Shown here: piece after piece, positions 43,744 through 53,393 of the stretch
How positions within the stretch are numbered: the first letter of the stretch is position 1
How the letters are laid out: each line of letters starts with the position of its first letter
Assembly: GCA_937894335.1 (NCBI GenBank)
Contig: CALCRU010000044.1
Span: 1 to 64,000 of the forward strand
Reading direction: 5' to 3'
Source of the DNA: an uncultured Treponema sp.
GTDB taxonomy: Bacteria > Spirochaetota > Spirochaetia > Treponematales > Treponemataceae
DNA length: 64,000 bases
Position numbers and translations under genes: made by a program
The notes under the pieces: generated by a model
The model's input: the letters and a program-made list of their open reading frames with translations, nothing else
Databases searched by the model: none
Told to the model about the DNA's origin: nothing

Positions 43744-45352
43744 TAAAGTACCAGTATCCGTAGGGTGAGTGCCAAGTATTCTTAAGGTTTGTCTTCTGAA
43801 GCCAGAAGTCGTTGTAGTAGGCAACTGGAGCCATAGCGGCATCGTTAAGAAGAACCTGTTCAGCCTGATGCAGATAGTCGTAGTGCTGAGCAACATCTGT
43901 AGCGCTGCGTGCAAGGTCAACAAACTTGTCAAACTGTACTGAAGAATACTTACCGTCGTTATTACCGTTGTTTGTTTCAAGAAGGTTAATCATGTTTGAA
44001 GGATCGTCCCAGTCATAAACCCATCCGTTTCTTGCAACATCAAAGTTTCCAGTGCGGCGGTCTGCAGTAACAGTCTTCCATTCCTGAATGTTTACAGTCA
44101 TTGTAAGTCCAAGCTCGGCATATACTCCCTGAAGATATTCTGCAACAGCCTTGTGGTAACCTGAATCGTTTGTAAGGTATTCAAATGCGGGGAATCCCTT
44201 TCCTTCAGGATATCCAGCCTCTGCAAGAAGAGCCTTTGCCTTTGCAAGGTCAGCTTCATAGTTTGCAGTGTTAAAGTGGTCGCCGTACTTTGTGCGAGTT
44301 ACTTCTTCAAAAGAAGAGCCGTCAGCAGCGTCAGAAATTCCAGGTCCTACAAAGTTCTTTGCAGGAGAGTATGTTCCCTGCATGATTACATTTGCCACAT
44401 AGTTGCGGTCAATGGCAAGAGAAAGTGCCTCGCGAACTTTTGCATTGTCAAAGGGAGCCTTCTTTGTGTTGAATGTAACATAGTAAGTTCCCATGATAGG
44501 ATCCATATAGAATTCGTTTCCGCCACGAAGAGCAGGAATTTCTTCTGTAGGAACATCCTTAATCATCTGAATGTTACCCTGATTGTATGCTGTGTAAGCG
44601 GTGTTTGCGTCTTCAATAAGGTGCCATACGATGGAATCAAATGTAATGTTCTTTGCATCCCAGTAGTTGGGGTTCTTCTTGAATACGATGCGTGAACCAT
44701 CGGTAAATTCTGTCATGTAGTAGGGGCCATTTGTAACATAAGTGTTGGGGTTAACGGTCCAAGCCTCTCCGTTCTGTTCGATTGTCGCCTTCTGAACAGG
44801 AACAAGAACTGCAAAGGCTGCAATCTTGTCAAAGTAAATACAGGGGCTGACAAGGTGAACTACGAATGTGTTTGCATCAGGAGCCTCAACGCCAAGCTTG
44901 TCTACATCACCAGCAGAAGCCTCTTCGTAACCTACAACAAGGTTGAGCAAATCGTATCCGTAGGGAGCAGCTGTCAAAGGATCGGCAACGCGTTTCCATG
45001 CGTAAACAAAGTCTTCTGCTGTAAGGGCAGAACCGTCAGACCATTTAAGTCCGTTGCGAAGATGGAATGTCCATGTAAGACCATCAGAGGACTGTTCCCA
45101 TTTTTCTGCACAACCTGCAACAATGTTGTTGTCGCGGTCAAATTTAAGGAGTCCCTCAAATGCATGAATAATCATGTTTGCACCGTCAACTGCGCTATTA
45201 AGAGCAGGATCGATTGTCTCTGGTGAAGGACCAACCTGAACATGTAATACAGAACCATCATTTGCCTGTGCGTTCTTTTTTCCGCCGCATGAGACAAACA
45301 AAAGTCCAACCGCTGCAACAACTGCAATCAATGCTGTCAGTTGTCTTTTCAT
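43724..45352 (-). CDS. oppA: oligopeptide ABC transporter substrate-binding lipoprotein
   Basis: 542 residues from ATG 45352, which follows AAGGAGG; the frame opens seven codons earlier. Lipobox GLLFVSCGGKK. The mature part is a family 5 solute-binding protein (TIDPALNSAVDGANMI, DFVYAWKRVADP). It captures peptides outside the inner membrane. Last gene of a complete leftward opp operon, ending in a duplicated 46-bp segment. Confidence 0.93.
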   Translation of the reverse strand: MKRQLTALIAVVAAVGLLFVSCGGKKNAQANDGSVLHVQVGPSPETIDPALNSAVDGANMIIHAFEGLLKFDRDNNIVAGCAEKWEQSSDGLTWTFHLRNGLKWSDGSALTAEDFVYAWKRVADPLTAAPYGYDLLNLVVGYEEASAGDVDKLGVEAPDANTFVVHLVSPCIYFDKIAAFAVLVPVQKATIEQNGEAWTVNPNTYVTNGPYYMTEFTDGSRIVFKKNPNYWDAKNITFDSIVWHLIEDANTAYTAYNQGNIQMIKDVPTEEIPALRGGNEFYMDPIMGTYYVTFNTKKAPFDNAKVREALSLAIDRNYVANVIMQGTYSPAKNFVGPGISDAADGSSFEEVTRTKYGDHFNTANYEADLAKAKALLAEAGYPEGKGFPAFEYLTNDSGYHKAVAEYLQGVYAELGLTMTVNIQEWKTVTADRRTGNFDVARNGWVYDWDDPSNMINLLETNNGNNDGKYSSVQFDKFVDLARSATDVAQHYDYLHQAEQVLLNDAAMAPVAYYNDFWLQKTNLKNTWHSPYGYWYFMYGSLE

Positions 45353-45408
45353 ATTTTTTTCCTCCTTGGGCAAGTCTAAAAAAACTTTAGACCCCCATTA
45401 AAAAAATT

Positions 45409-46392
45409 CTAGTTTAACTTATTAAGGTGATGGCAGGCCGCAAAATGTTCAGAACCTACTTCCTTAAACTCTGGACACTTTTCCGCACACATGGCATCGG
45501 CATAGGGACACCGAGTTCTAAAGGGACAGCCTGACGGCGGATTAACCGGAGACGGAACATCACCCTCAAGAATAATTCGCTTTGAAGCACGAGCAGTCTT
45601 AGGGTCGGCAATGGGAACCGCACTGATTAGCGATCGCGTATAAGGATGAACCGAATGAAAAATCAGTTCGTCGGCAGTTGCAAGTTCCACAAGATGACCC
45701 AAATACATTACGCCTATCCTGCTTGAAATGTGATTAACTACGGAAAGGTCGTGGGCAATGAACAGATATGTTAGCCCCATCTGTTGCTGCAGGTCTTCAA
45801 ACATGTTTACAACCTGTGCCTGAATAGAAACATCCAGTGCAGAAACAGGTTCGTCGCACACTATAAATTCCGGGTTAACCGCAAGAGCGCGTGCTATACC
45901 AATTCTCTGCCTTTGGCCACCAGAAAACTCGTGGGGATAACGGTTTGCATGTTCACTGTTAAGGCCCACAGTTGCAAGAAGAGAAAGAATTCTTTCCCTT
46001 CGTTCCTGCTTGCTGCCATACAACTTGTGAATGTCCAAAGCCTCGCCAATAATGTCAGAAATTGTCATGCGAGGATCAAGGGATGCATAGGGATCCTGAA
46101 ATACAATTTGCATCTTTCTGCGAAAGGGAAGCATGTCTAGCTTTACCCCGTTCTCGCTGTCAAATATGACCGTTCCGTTGTAAGTAATTTTTCCTGCGGT
46201 AGGTTCAGTCAGCCTAAGGATTGAACGACCGGTAGTTGTCTTACCGCATCCAGATTCTCCTACCAAACCAAAGGTTTCGCCCTTCTTTATAAAAAAACTT
46301 ACATCGTCAACAGCCTTTACAACTTTTCCTCCGCCTGCAGGAAAGTACTGCTTCAAGTGTTCTATTTCCAGAAGTTTCTTTTCGTCACCCAT
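45409..46392 (-). CDS. oppF: oligopeptide ABC transporter ATP-binding protein
   Basis: 327 residues starting at ATG 46392 in a TGATG overlap with oppD. Walker [15 protein letters not shown], signature [15 protein letters not shown], Walker [13 protein letters not shown], and the C-terminal cysteine cluster ([20 protein letters not shown]) that binds an iron-sulfur cluster in Opp/Dpp ATPases. Confidence 0.95.
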   Translation of the reverse strand: MGDEKKLLEIEHLKQYFPAGGGKVVKAVDDVSFFIKKGETFGLVGESGCGKTTTGRSILRLTEPTAGKITYNGTVIFDSENGVKLDMLPFRRKMQIVFQDPYASLDPRMTISDIIGEALDIHKLYGSKQERRERILSLLATVGLNSEHANRYPHEFSGGQRQRIGIARALAVNPEFIVCDEPVSALDVSIQAQVVNMFEDLQQQMGLTYLFIAHDLSVVNHISSRIGVMYLGHLVELATADELIFHSVHPYTRSLISAVPIADPKTARASKRIILEGDVPSPVNPPSGCPFRTRCPYADAMCAEKCPEFKEVGSEHFAACHHLNKLN

Positions 46393-47459
46393 CACTTGCC
46401 CTCCTCTGCATTCTTTCTCTCAGGTACAACTGCATCGGCACTACCCAGCATTTCTGCCTTCTGCTCAAGCCAGCACCGTCCGTAGTGCACATTTTCTCCC
46501 ACTGTAGCACCGCCCAAACTTTCGTATTCGTTACGGACAGGTTTCTGTTCCAGACAAATTTTCATGCAGTTGGAACATCTTGGAGCAAATCCGCATCCCT
46601 TGGGAGGATTAAGCAGATCTACTGGCTGACCTTCAATAGGCACCAGTTTTGAATAATCCTTTTCGTGGAACTTTGGAATTGAGCGCAAAAGTCCCCTAGT
46701 GTACTCGTGCTGAGGATTATAAAAAATATCGTCAGTGGTTCCGTACTCAACAATCTCGCCAGCATACATGACTGCAATATGGTCGCACATGGAAGCTACA
46801 ACACCAAGGTCGTGAGTTATCATAATGATTCCCATGCCCAACTTCTTTTTTAAGTCCTGCATAAGCTCAAGAATCTGAGCCTGAATGGTAACATCAAGAG
46901 CCGTAGTAGGTTCATCCGCAATAAGTAGTTTTGGCTCGCATGCAAGGGCAATGGCAATCATGACACGCTGCCTCATTCCCCCCGAAAGCTCATGGGGATA
47001 CTGCTTAAGGCGTTTGTCTGGTTCGTTTATTCCTACAAGCGTAAGAAGTTCCCTTGCCCTAGCCTTTGCCTCCTTGCCCTTCTTGTTGGTGTGCAGTTTT
47101 ATTGCTTCCTCTATCTGATTTCCGATTGTCCAAACCGGATTAAGTGAAGTCATTGGATCCTGAAAGATTATGCTCACTTCCTTACCGCGGATTTTCCTCA
47201 GTTCTTTTTCTGACATCTGATCTATGCGGTGTCCGTTGAACATTACTGAGCCACCGGTAATTTTTCCGTTGTCTGCAGTAAGCCCCATTACAGAATAAGC
47301 CGTAACAGATTTTCCTGAGCCAGACTCTCCTACAATGCCCAGAACCTCACCCTCCTGCATATGAAGGGTAACATCGTTCAGCGCTTTTACTTCGCCAGCC
47401 GGAGTAAAGAAAGAAAGTTTTTCGTGCTGAATTTCTACAAGATATTCCTGTTCTGCCAT
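46392..47459 (-). CDS. oppD: oligopeptide ABC transporter ATP-binding protein
   Basis: 355 residues. Walker [17 protein letters not shown], signature [15 protein letters not shown], Walker [13 protein letters not shown], then the cysteine-rich C-terminal region ([18 protein letters not shown]). Forms the ATPase heterodimer with OppF and overlaps it. Confidence 0.95.
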   Translation of the reverse strand: MAEQEYLVEIQHEKLSFFTPAGEVKALNDVTLHMQEGEVLGIVGESGSGKSVTAYSVMGLTADNGKITGGSVMFNGHRIDQMSEKELRKIRGKEVSIIFQDPMTSLNPVWTIGNQIEEAIKLHTNKKGKEAKARARELLTLVGINEPDKRLKQYPHELSGGMRQRVMIAIALACEPKLLIADEPTTALDVTIQAQILELMQDLKKKLGMGIIMITHDLGVVASMCDHIAVMYAGEIVEYGTTDDIFYNPQHEYTRGLLRSIPKFHEKDYSKLVPIEGQPVDLLNPPKGCGFAPRCSNCMKICLEQKPVRNEYESLGGATVGENVHYGRCWLEQKAEMLGSADAVVPERKNAEEGK

Positions 47460-47469
47460 TTCTTAACTC

Positions 47470-48510
47470 CTACTGCTTAAGTTTGGGATCAAACGCATCA
47501 CGAAGACCGTCGCCCAAAAGGTTAAAGCTTAATATGATAATGAAAATAAGAGCCGCTGGAGCAAACAGTTTTTCTGGGAATGTCTGGAATCCGTTTAAAG
47601 CCGAAGAGGCAAGAGAACCAAGTGACGGCATTGGAGCCTGAACACCCAGTCCCAAGAAAGACAGGAAAGACTCTGTAAAAATAGAAGACGGAATCTGAAG
47701 AGTTGTGGTAACAATCAGAGTTCCTATACAGTTTGTTATCAAGTGCTTTCCGATAATTCTGCTTCCCTTTGCACCCAAAGCCTTTGCCGCAGTAACATAT
47801 TCATTCTGTTTAAGAACCATAATCTGCGAGCGGATGATTCGCGCCATGCCCACCCAGTAGAGCAGTGCAAAAACTATAAACATTGAAACCATGTTTGGCC
47901 CAAGCTTCTGAATCCATCCAAAACCAGGTGCCTCCCCCAAAGTCTTAAGTGGATACTTTAAAGTCTGTGCAAGCAAAATGATAATCAATACATCGGGTAC
48001 AGTATAGATAATGTCTACAATGCGCATCATGACCAAATCCACAGTGCCACCCAAATAGCCAGCAATGGCACCATAAAGAGAACCAATTATCAGGATAAGG
48101 ATTGAAGCCACAATACCTACCATCATAGAAACTCTTCCGCCAACCATTACCCTTATGGCATAGTCTCGTCCGTTCTGGTCAGTACCAAGAATGTGAGGGA
48201 ACACCTTTTCGCCTGCTTCCTTTTGTGCAAGTTCCTGAGCCGAATACTGCATGGGAGAAAGCCTTTCGCTACCCTTTATCTGCTGCTCATACTTGTAGGG
48301 ATAAAACAGCGGAACAATAAAGCAGAGTATTACAATAAGCAGAACTATGGAAAGCGCCGCCATTGCAATTTTATTTTTTCTAAAGCGCCTTATTCCGTCC
48401 TTCCAGAAACCAACGGACTCGCGCATTACCACAAGGGAATCTTTTTCTTCTGCAGAAGCGGGAACAAAATCATCAACATTTAACTGAAAGCTCAAGGGAT
48501 TTTTTTTCAT
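47470..48510 (-). CDS. oppC: oligopeptide ABC transporter permease
   Basis: 346 residues; long cytoplasmic N-terminus, first membrane helix near 48-70, five more helices, and the EYVTAAKALGAKGSRII coupling loop. The N-terminal OppC_N segment (FRKNKIAMAAL) identifies it as OppC. Confidence 0.94.
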   Translation of the reverse strand: MKKNPLSFQLNVDDFVPASAEEKDSLVVMRESVGFWKDGIRRFRKNKIAMAALSIVLLIVILCFIVPLFYPYKYEQQIKGSERLSPMQYSAQELAQKEAGEKVFPHILGTDQNGRDYAIRVMVGGRVSMMVGIVASILILIIGSLYGAIAGYLGGTVDLVMMRIVDIIYTVPDVLIIILLAQTLKYPLKTLGEAPGFGWIQKLGPNMVSMFIVFALLYWVGMARIIRSQIMVLKQNEYVTAAKALGAKGSRIIGKHLITNCIGTLIVTTTLQIPSSIFTESFLSFLGLGVQAPMPSLGSLASSALNGFQTFPEKLFAPAALIFIIILSFNLLGDGLRDAFDPKLKQ

Positions 48511-48519
48511 AACCGACTC

Positions 48520-49437
48520 CTACTTTAACTTAATGCGAGGATCAACAATCGCATAAGTTATGTCAACAATTACATTCATTGCAATTACAAACACAGCAAG
48601 GAAGATTGTCGTTCCCATAATCATGGGGTAGTCGCGGCTTGTAATAGCACCCACAAATTCTGAACCCAAACCGGGTATGTTAAAAATCTTTTCGATGATG
48701 AAGCTTCCCGTCATGAGCGATGCAACAAGGGGTCCAAGATATGTAATGACTGGAAGAATTGCGTTCCTCAATGCATGCTTAAAAATGGACATGAAGGGAG
48801 TAACTCCCTTTGCACGGGCAGTGCGCATATAATCCTGACCTATAACATCTAGCATGGAAGAGCGCATGAGGCGTGCAATATAAAATGTAGGATACAGGGC
48901 AAGTGCCATTACGGGCATTATGTAGCTCTGGGGAGTTTCCAGTCCCAGCGACGGAAGCAGTTTTAGCTTTGTAGAAAAAATGTACATAAGAAGCGTGGAA
49001 GACAAAAAGCTTGGAATAGCTATGCCAGCGGTAGACATGACTACAAGAATGTTGTCCACTGCCTTTCCCCTTTTAAATGCGGCAACGGCTCCAAGGGGAA
49101 CACCCACGAACACCGCAACCAAAATTGCAAATCCGCCCAGCTTTGCAGAAACAGGAAATTTCGTGGTGATTATTTCTCCAACAGTACGACCCCTCTTTTT
49201 AATTGAAAGACCAAAGTCTCCGTGAAGAATTCCTCCCATGTAGGTAAGATACTGCTGACCCAAGGGCTTATCCAATCCGTACTTTGCCTCCATGGCAGCC
49301 TGTGCCTGAGGAGTAACAGCTTTTTCTGCAAGAAAGGGACCGCCTGGAACCATGTTCATAATAAAGAAGGTGAGGGTTGCCACAAGAAAGGCGGTAACAA
49401 TGGCCGTGGCAATTCTTTTTAAGATGTATTTTACCAT
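48520..49437 (-). CDS. oppB: oligopeptide ABC transporter permease
   Basis: 305 residues, six membrane helices, starting MVKYILKRIATAIVTAFLVA as typical OppB, with the QDYMRTARAKGVTPFM coupling loop. First gene of the operon oppBCDFA. A terminator hairpin lies 26 bases upstream of its start. Confidence 0.94.
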   Translation of the reverse strand: MVKYILKRIATAIVTAFLVATLTFFIMNMVPGGPFLAEKAVTPQAQAAMEAKYGLDKPLGQQYLTYMGGILHGDFGLSIKKRGRTVGEIITTKFPVSAKLGGFAILVAVFVGVPLGAVAAFKRGKAVDNILVVMSTAGIAIPSFLSSTLLMYIFSTKLKLLPSLGLETPQSYIMPVMALALYPTFYIARLMRSSMLDVIGQDYMRTARAKGVTPFMSIFKHALRNAILPVITYLGPLVASLMTGSFIIEKIFNIPGLGSEFVGAITSRDYPMIMGTTIFLAVFVIAMNVIVDITYAIVDPRIKLK

Positions 49438-49462
49438 TCAGAACCTCTAGGTTGAAAGGGAA

Positions 49463-49501
49463 TAAAAAAAGACGCACAACCTCGACGGGTACTGCGTCTT
49501 T
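49463..49501 (-). terminator. hairpin terminator ahead of oppB
   Basis: Read leftward: AAAGACGCA ... TGCGTCTTTTTTT with extra ACC/GGT pairs in the loop. It ends the ThrE-like gene. A weak promoter-like pair (TTGCAT, 17 bases, TATAGT, 49514-49542) lies before it, so it could also act as an attenuator for opp. Confidence 0.75.
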
Positions 49502-49562
49502 GCAATCTTATTTACTATATAGTATACACTAGCATTATGCAATTCCTAGTCAAACAACAAGC

Positions 49563-50924
49563 CTAACTGCTTACTCGGAAATTTCTGTCGGTAAGGATTC
49601 GGGCAAAAATCAGTCCCAAAGAAAGAGAGCACACAACCATGACGGCTTTGGTTATCCACAGCATGCCTGTGGAAAGATCTTCCAGGGCAACATAATAAAT
49701 TCCCTTGTACATAAACATTCCCGGCACCATAATAACAATGGAAGGAACAGTAACCGTAAGCCGAGGATATCCGTTAACACGCTTGGTGGCAGAAGCAAGA
49801 AGTCCTGCTATAAGGGCTGCCAAAAATGCGGCAAGAGTGGCAGGCACCGGAGTAAAATCCAAAAGTTCCAGACGCAAAACATTGGCAAACATTCCTATGA
49901 ATCCTGCTGTTACCGCCATACGGGCTGTACTGTTGAACATGAGCGAAAATCCGTATACCGCAAAAAAACTGGCAATCATCCTAAACAAAATCGTCTGCCA
50001 CAAAGCATACTCGTACTCAATAAAGTCAGCAGGGGCAAACTTGAACACAAAGGCGCACAACCAACCGGTAATTGTTGCCACAAAAATAATCAGCAAGGAA
50101 TACAGAATCCTTTCAAATCCAGAACGCAAATCCAGTTTGGCAAGGTCTATGCCTCCAGTAATAAGAGGAAATCCCGGAATAATAAAGAGCATGGAACAGA
50201 TGTATCCAGCCTGATGTGCTTCCGAAACGCCAAAGAAAAATTCTGCAGCCTTTAAAAGCCCAATGTAGGCAAAGCAGGCACAGGCTACGCTTAGGGCAAC
50301 ATTTGCATACAGGGTAACATGCCTTTCCAACAGTTTTCGGCGTACAAAATTTCCTATTCCTGCACCAAAAAAAGCGCATCCCATTTCTACAGGTCCGCCC
50401 CCCAAAAGAAATGTAAAGGCTGCACAGGCTACTGCAGAGGCAAACCCCAGTTGAAGAGCATTGTAACGATTAAGGGAATGCTCTATTTCGTCCAGAATGT
50501 CAAAGAACTGCTTTACAGAATATCGTTCTGCATTGGCAGAAAAGTCATCGGCAAAAGCCCTAAGGTGATGCAGTTTGTCAGTATTTACTCCGGTAGTGTT
50601 TATGGAAATAGCGTTAGTGTAGGTCTCGCCTCCGTCCACACAGGTGTATTCTATCGAAAGAAGACCTATGTCGGCATTACAAGCTATCCCCATCCCTCGG
50701 GAAACCTTGTTCATTGCTGCCCTAACACGCCAAGCTCCAGCGCCTACAGACAGCATCATAAGGCCAACCCGTCCCACAAGAGCGGATTTTTCGTTAAGGG
50801 GTGCATTTTTTGCTGATTTATGGCTTTCTACATCAATAAGGTTGTCCCAGTCTATGGACATGTGTTGCTTTCTTAGTTTGCTCATACTAAAATCATTATA
50901 CAAAATAGAAGTATCCTTGTCCAT
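49563..50924 (-). CDS. ThrE-family (DUF1212/DUF3815) threonine/serine exporter-like protein
   Basis: 453 residues with both halves of the ThrE family fused: a soluble plus five-helix DUF1212 part (GVGLMMLSVGAGAWRVRAAM...) and a DUF3815 part with five more helices. ThrE exports threonine and serine from the cytoplasm. Divergent from the GntR-type gene across 47 bases, so that regulator may control it. Confidence 0.82.
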   Translation of the reverse strand: MDKDTSILYNDFSMSKLRKQHMSIDWDNLIDVESHKSAKNAPLNEKSALVGRVGLMMLSVGAGAWRVRAAMNKVSRGMGIACNADIGLLSIEYTCVDGGETYTNAISINTTGVNTDKLHHLRAFADDFSANAERYSVKQFFDILDEIEHSLNRYNALQLGFASAVACAAFTFLLGGGPVEMGCAFFGAGIGNFVRRKLLERHVTLYANVALSVACACFAYIGLLKAAEFFFGVSEAHQAGYICSMLFIIPGFPLITGGIDLAKLDLRSGFERILYSLLIIFVATITGWLCAFVFKFAPADFIEYEYALWQTILFRMIASFFAVYGFSLMFNSTARMAVTAGFIGMFANVLRLELLDFTPVPATLAAFLAALIAGLLASATKRVNGYPRLTVTVPSIVIMVPGMFMYKGIYYVALEDLSTGMLWITKAVMVVCSLSLGLIFARILTDRNFRVSS

Positions 50925-50971
50925 AAAAAATGAATTGCTTTTTATGAAAATGCAGTTTATAATGTGGGGTT

Positions 50972-52609
50972 ATGGAGAAGTTCCCCTTTACCATAGATAC
51001 AGAAAGTAAAGTCAAACGCTACTATCAGCTCTACACATTTTTTGCGGAATGCATTGCAGAAGGAAAAATTCCTGCAGGCGAAAAACTTCCGTCAATCCGT
51101 ACTATAGCCGAAGAGCTTAACATTGGGCGAAATACCGTGGTAAAGGCTTACGAACTTTTGGAAGAGGAAGGCTTTATTTTTTCCTACGAAAAGAGCGGAT
51201 TTTTTGTGCGAGACAAAAACGCAACTGCCTTCATCCATCAGAATCTTCAGAGACCCGGAGAGGATACAGTTCCTACTGTTGATTCCATATTCAAGCAGCG
51301 TAAGGGTACAGATTTAAAGTCGGGACTTAAAGAACTGCCCCTTTCTGAATTTACCACGCTGATTGCAGAAACAAGCCGTCAGCAGGTACAGAATGAGGTA
51401 CAGACTGTATCCCAAAAGGAACTAGACAAGCTCTTGGGAGAAGATAACAGATCCACAACAAAATCTGACCCCATAAAGGCTGAACAAACCAAGAAGGTAA
51501 AGGAATCTGTAGACGAAAAAGTTGCCTCCATAATGAAGCAGATACAGTGGGAATCAGAAGACGATGAATCCCAGACCCTTACCCAGACGGAACTAGATGC
51601 TGTCCTTAATTCTGGTGCGGTACAAACTGTACCCATTGAAGACACATCTGTACCCGTTTTGGACAAGCAACTTGCGGATATTATGGACGACATAAGGCAC
51701 GAAGAAACAGACGACGGTTCCCAAACCCTTTCCCAGACGGAACTGGATGCGGTATTCAAGTCGGCTGTTGTAGAGCCAGAGCCAGAAGTTCTAATGCAGA
51801 CGGACATGTCTTCCGCCATAGACTTGGGTACAGAAGAGGATTTTGAAAAGGAGAATTTAAATATGACTGATGCAGATTCACCCTTCGGACAGGAACACTT
51901 TCGTTCTACACTTACTGAATTTCTTTCCCTCCATAAAAGAATTAAATGTACGCCAAAACAGCTTGTTGCAGGCGCAAACATAGAAGAACTTATTGCAAAC
52001 ACCCTCCTTACCATACGAGAAGTTAATAATGCAAAGCCAAAGGTTGAACGGCCCAAGGGTCTCTTAAAACTTGCAAAACTGGCCGAAGCAGGAGAACTCC
52101 ATCTTGCCCAGAAAGAACAAAAGGAGCTTATTGCAATTCCGTCAAACGGTGCAGAAAGCCTTCAATTTCTTAAGGATGTGGGCTTTGAAGTTACGGAACT
52201 TTTCTGCGACATACACGGAGTAACCCCTTCGGAACTTGAGTCGTCGGGAGCAAGCACTCTGGTCATAACTTCCACCAGTGCCTCTGCAAAGCGCAGGAAG
52301 GAACTTTTAGACTGGGTTTTGGCAGATGAAAGCCGTTACATTATTGAATACGACAAAGAAGCAAACGGAGCCATTCCAGCCCTGCAAGGAGAGGACACTA
52401 GCGGCAGGGTAATTTTTGCAGGAAGCGCTTCAGACATGCTGCCAAGATTCCACTCATGCTGGGCACTCCTTCCCAATTCCCTCCTGGACACCTACGAAGC
52501 CCAGTTTGGTGATGAAGAACTGGAACTTTCGGATCAGGAACAGAACAAGCTGGTTGAATTTATAGAAAGTGGGGAACTTGACCAGTATCTTTCTGCAAGA
52601 GAGTTTTAA
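50972..52609 (+). CDS. GntR-type regulator with FliM-like peptide repeats and degenerate C-terminal domain
   Basis: 545 residues. Residues 10-82 are a GntR winged helix (GEKLPSIRTIAEELNIGRNT). Residues 146-155, 203-212 and 253-262 read VSQKELDKLL, LTQTELDAVL and LSQTELDAVF, close to the LSQxEIDxLL peptide with which FliM binds CheY-P. The last two sit in a tandem duplication of about 29 residues (184-212 and 234-262). From about 345 to the end is an alpha/beta domain that may be a decayed MocR-type aminotransferase or unrelated. The next gene starts immediately after the stop. Confidence 0.75.
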   Translation: MEKFPFTIDTESKVKRYYQLYTFFAECIAEGKIPAGEKLPSIRTIAEELNIGRNTVVKAYELLEEEGFIFSYEKSGFFVRDKNATAFIHQNLQRPGEDTVPTVDSIFKQRKGTDLKSGLKELPLSEFTTLIAETSRQQVQNEVQTVSQKELDKLLGEDNRSTTKSDPIKAEQTKKVKESVDEKVASIMKQIQWESEDDESQTLTQTELDAVLNSGAVQTVPIEDTSVPVLDKQLADIMDDIRHEETDDGSQTLSQTELDAVFKSAVVEPEPEVLMQTDMSSAIDLGTEEDFEKENLNMTDADSPFGQEHFRSTLTEFLSLHKRIKCTPKQLVAGANIEELIANTLLTIREVNNAKPKVERPKGLLKLAKLAEAGELHLAQKEQKELIAIPSNGAESLQFLKDVGFEVTELFCDIHGVTPSELESSGASTLVITSTSASAKRRKELLDWVLADESRYIIEYDKEANGAIPALQGEDTSGRVIFAGSASDMLPRFHSCWALLPNSLLDTYEAQFGDEELELSDQEQNKLVEFIESGELDQYLSAREF

Positions 52610-53383
52610 ATGACATCGGAACAGTGGGAAGCCTTCTGCAATTTTAGGATACAGATGAAAGATTTGTGCCAAAACTGGCTTATTCTGGCCCCAAAACTGG
52701 CCCCATTGCAGCAGGAGGCCTCTAAAAAAGATACACCTCCCTACCCCCTGCAAACAGCAGTAGTCTACAACACGGCTTATGATTCTGTAACCATAAATGA
52801 CCAAATTCGCCTTATAGTTATTGGTGACAACCCTGGAAAGGAAGAGCAGTTGGAAAAAAACCGCAAGTATCTTGTAGGTCAGAGCGGACGCATTGCCGAA
52901 GGATTTTTTAAAAGGCACCCGGAATTTAACATTGACTTTCGAAAAAACGCCATCATCGTAAACAAAACTCCCATCCATACGGCAAAGACGGCCCATCTGC
53001 GGTATCTTGCAAAAAACGGTGACTCCTCCGTTAGGGAACTTCTTGTGGACTCCCAGCTAAAAATGGCCCGCCTTACTGCAGAACTTCATCAAAAAATGAT
53101 AGAGGGTACAGATTGCCCAGAAAATGCCCCCCAGTTGTGGCTTGTTGGTTACACAGAACTAAAAGACAGGGGAATTTTTGTGCCCTACAGGGAAGAGCTT
53201 AAGGCCTCTTACCTTCCCAAAAATACTAATGCTTGGAGCAGAGTGTTTGTATTCCAGCACTTTTCCATGAATTGCTTTACCAAAGATTTGGGCAAAAGAC
53301 AGGCCGAAACTGGCTCCAACAATCTAGTTCAGCTTGTAAAAGACATTGGAACTGACCATAAAAACGAAATTTTCAGCATTTAA
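52610..53383 (+). CDS. uracil-DNA glycosylase superfamily-like protein
   Basis: 257 residues. RLIVIGDNPGKEEQLEKNR followed by LVGQSGRIAEGFF resembles the first active-site motif and loop of family 4/5 UDG-fold proteins, NAIIVNKTPIHT a second strand, and VFVFQHFSM the histidine motif. Iron-sulfur cysteines of family 4 are not apparent. It may be a glycosylase or a UDG-fold protein of other role. It starts in the base after the GntR-type stop, so the two are co-transcribed. Confidence 0.55.
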   Translation: MTSEQWEAFCNFRIQMKDLCQNWLILAPKLAPLQQEASKKDTPPYPLQTAVVYNTAYDSVTINDQIRLIVIGDNPGKEEQLEKNRKYLVGQSGRIAEGFFKRHPEFNIDFRKNAIIVNKTPIHTAKTAHLRYLAKNGDSSVRELLVDSQLKMARLTAELHQKMIEGTDCPENAPQLWLVGYTELKDRGIFVPYREELKASYLPKNTNAWSRVFVFQHFSMNCFTKDLGKRQAETGSNNLVQLVKDIGTDHKNEIFSI

Positions 53384-53393
53384 CGACCGTTCG

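Noticed and set aside
51379..52056. 225-residue minus-strand serine-rich frame
   Set aside because: Antisense to the repeat region of the GntR-type regulator; the serine runs are the reverse of its acidic codons.
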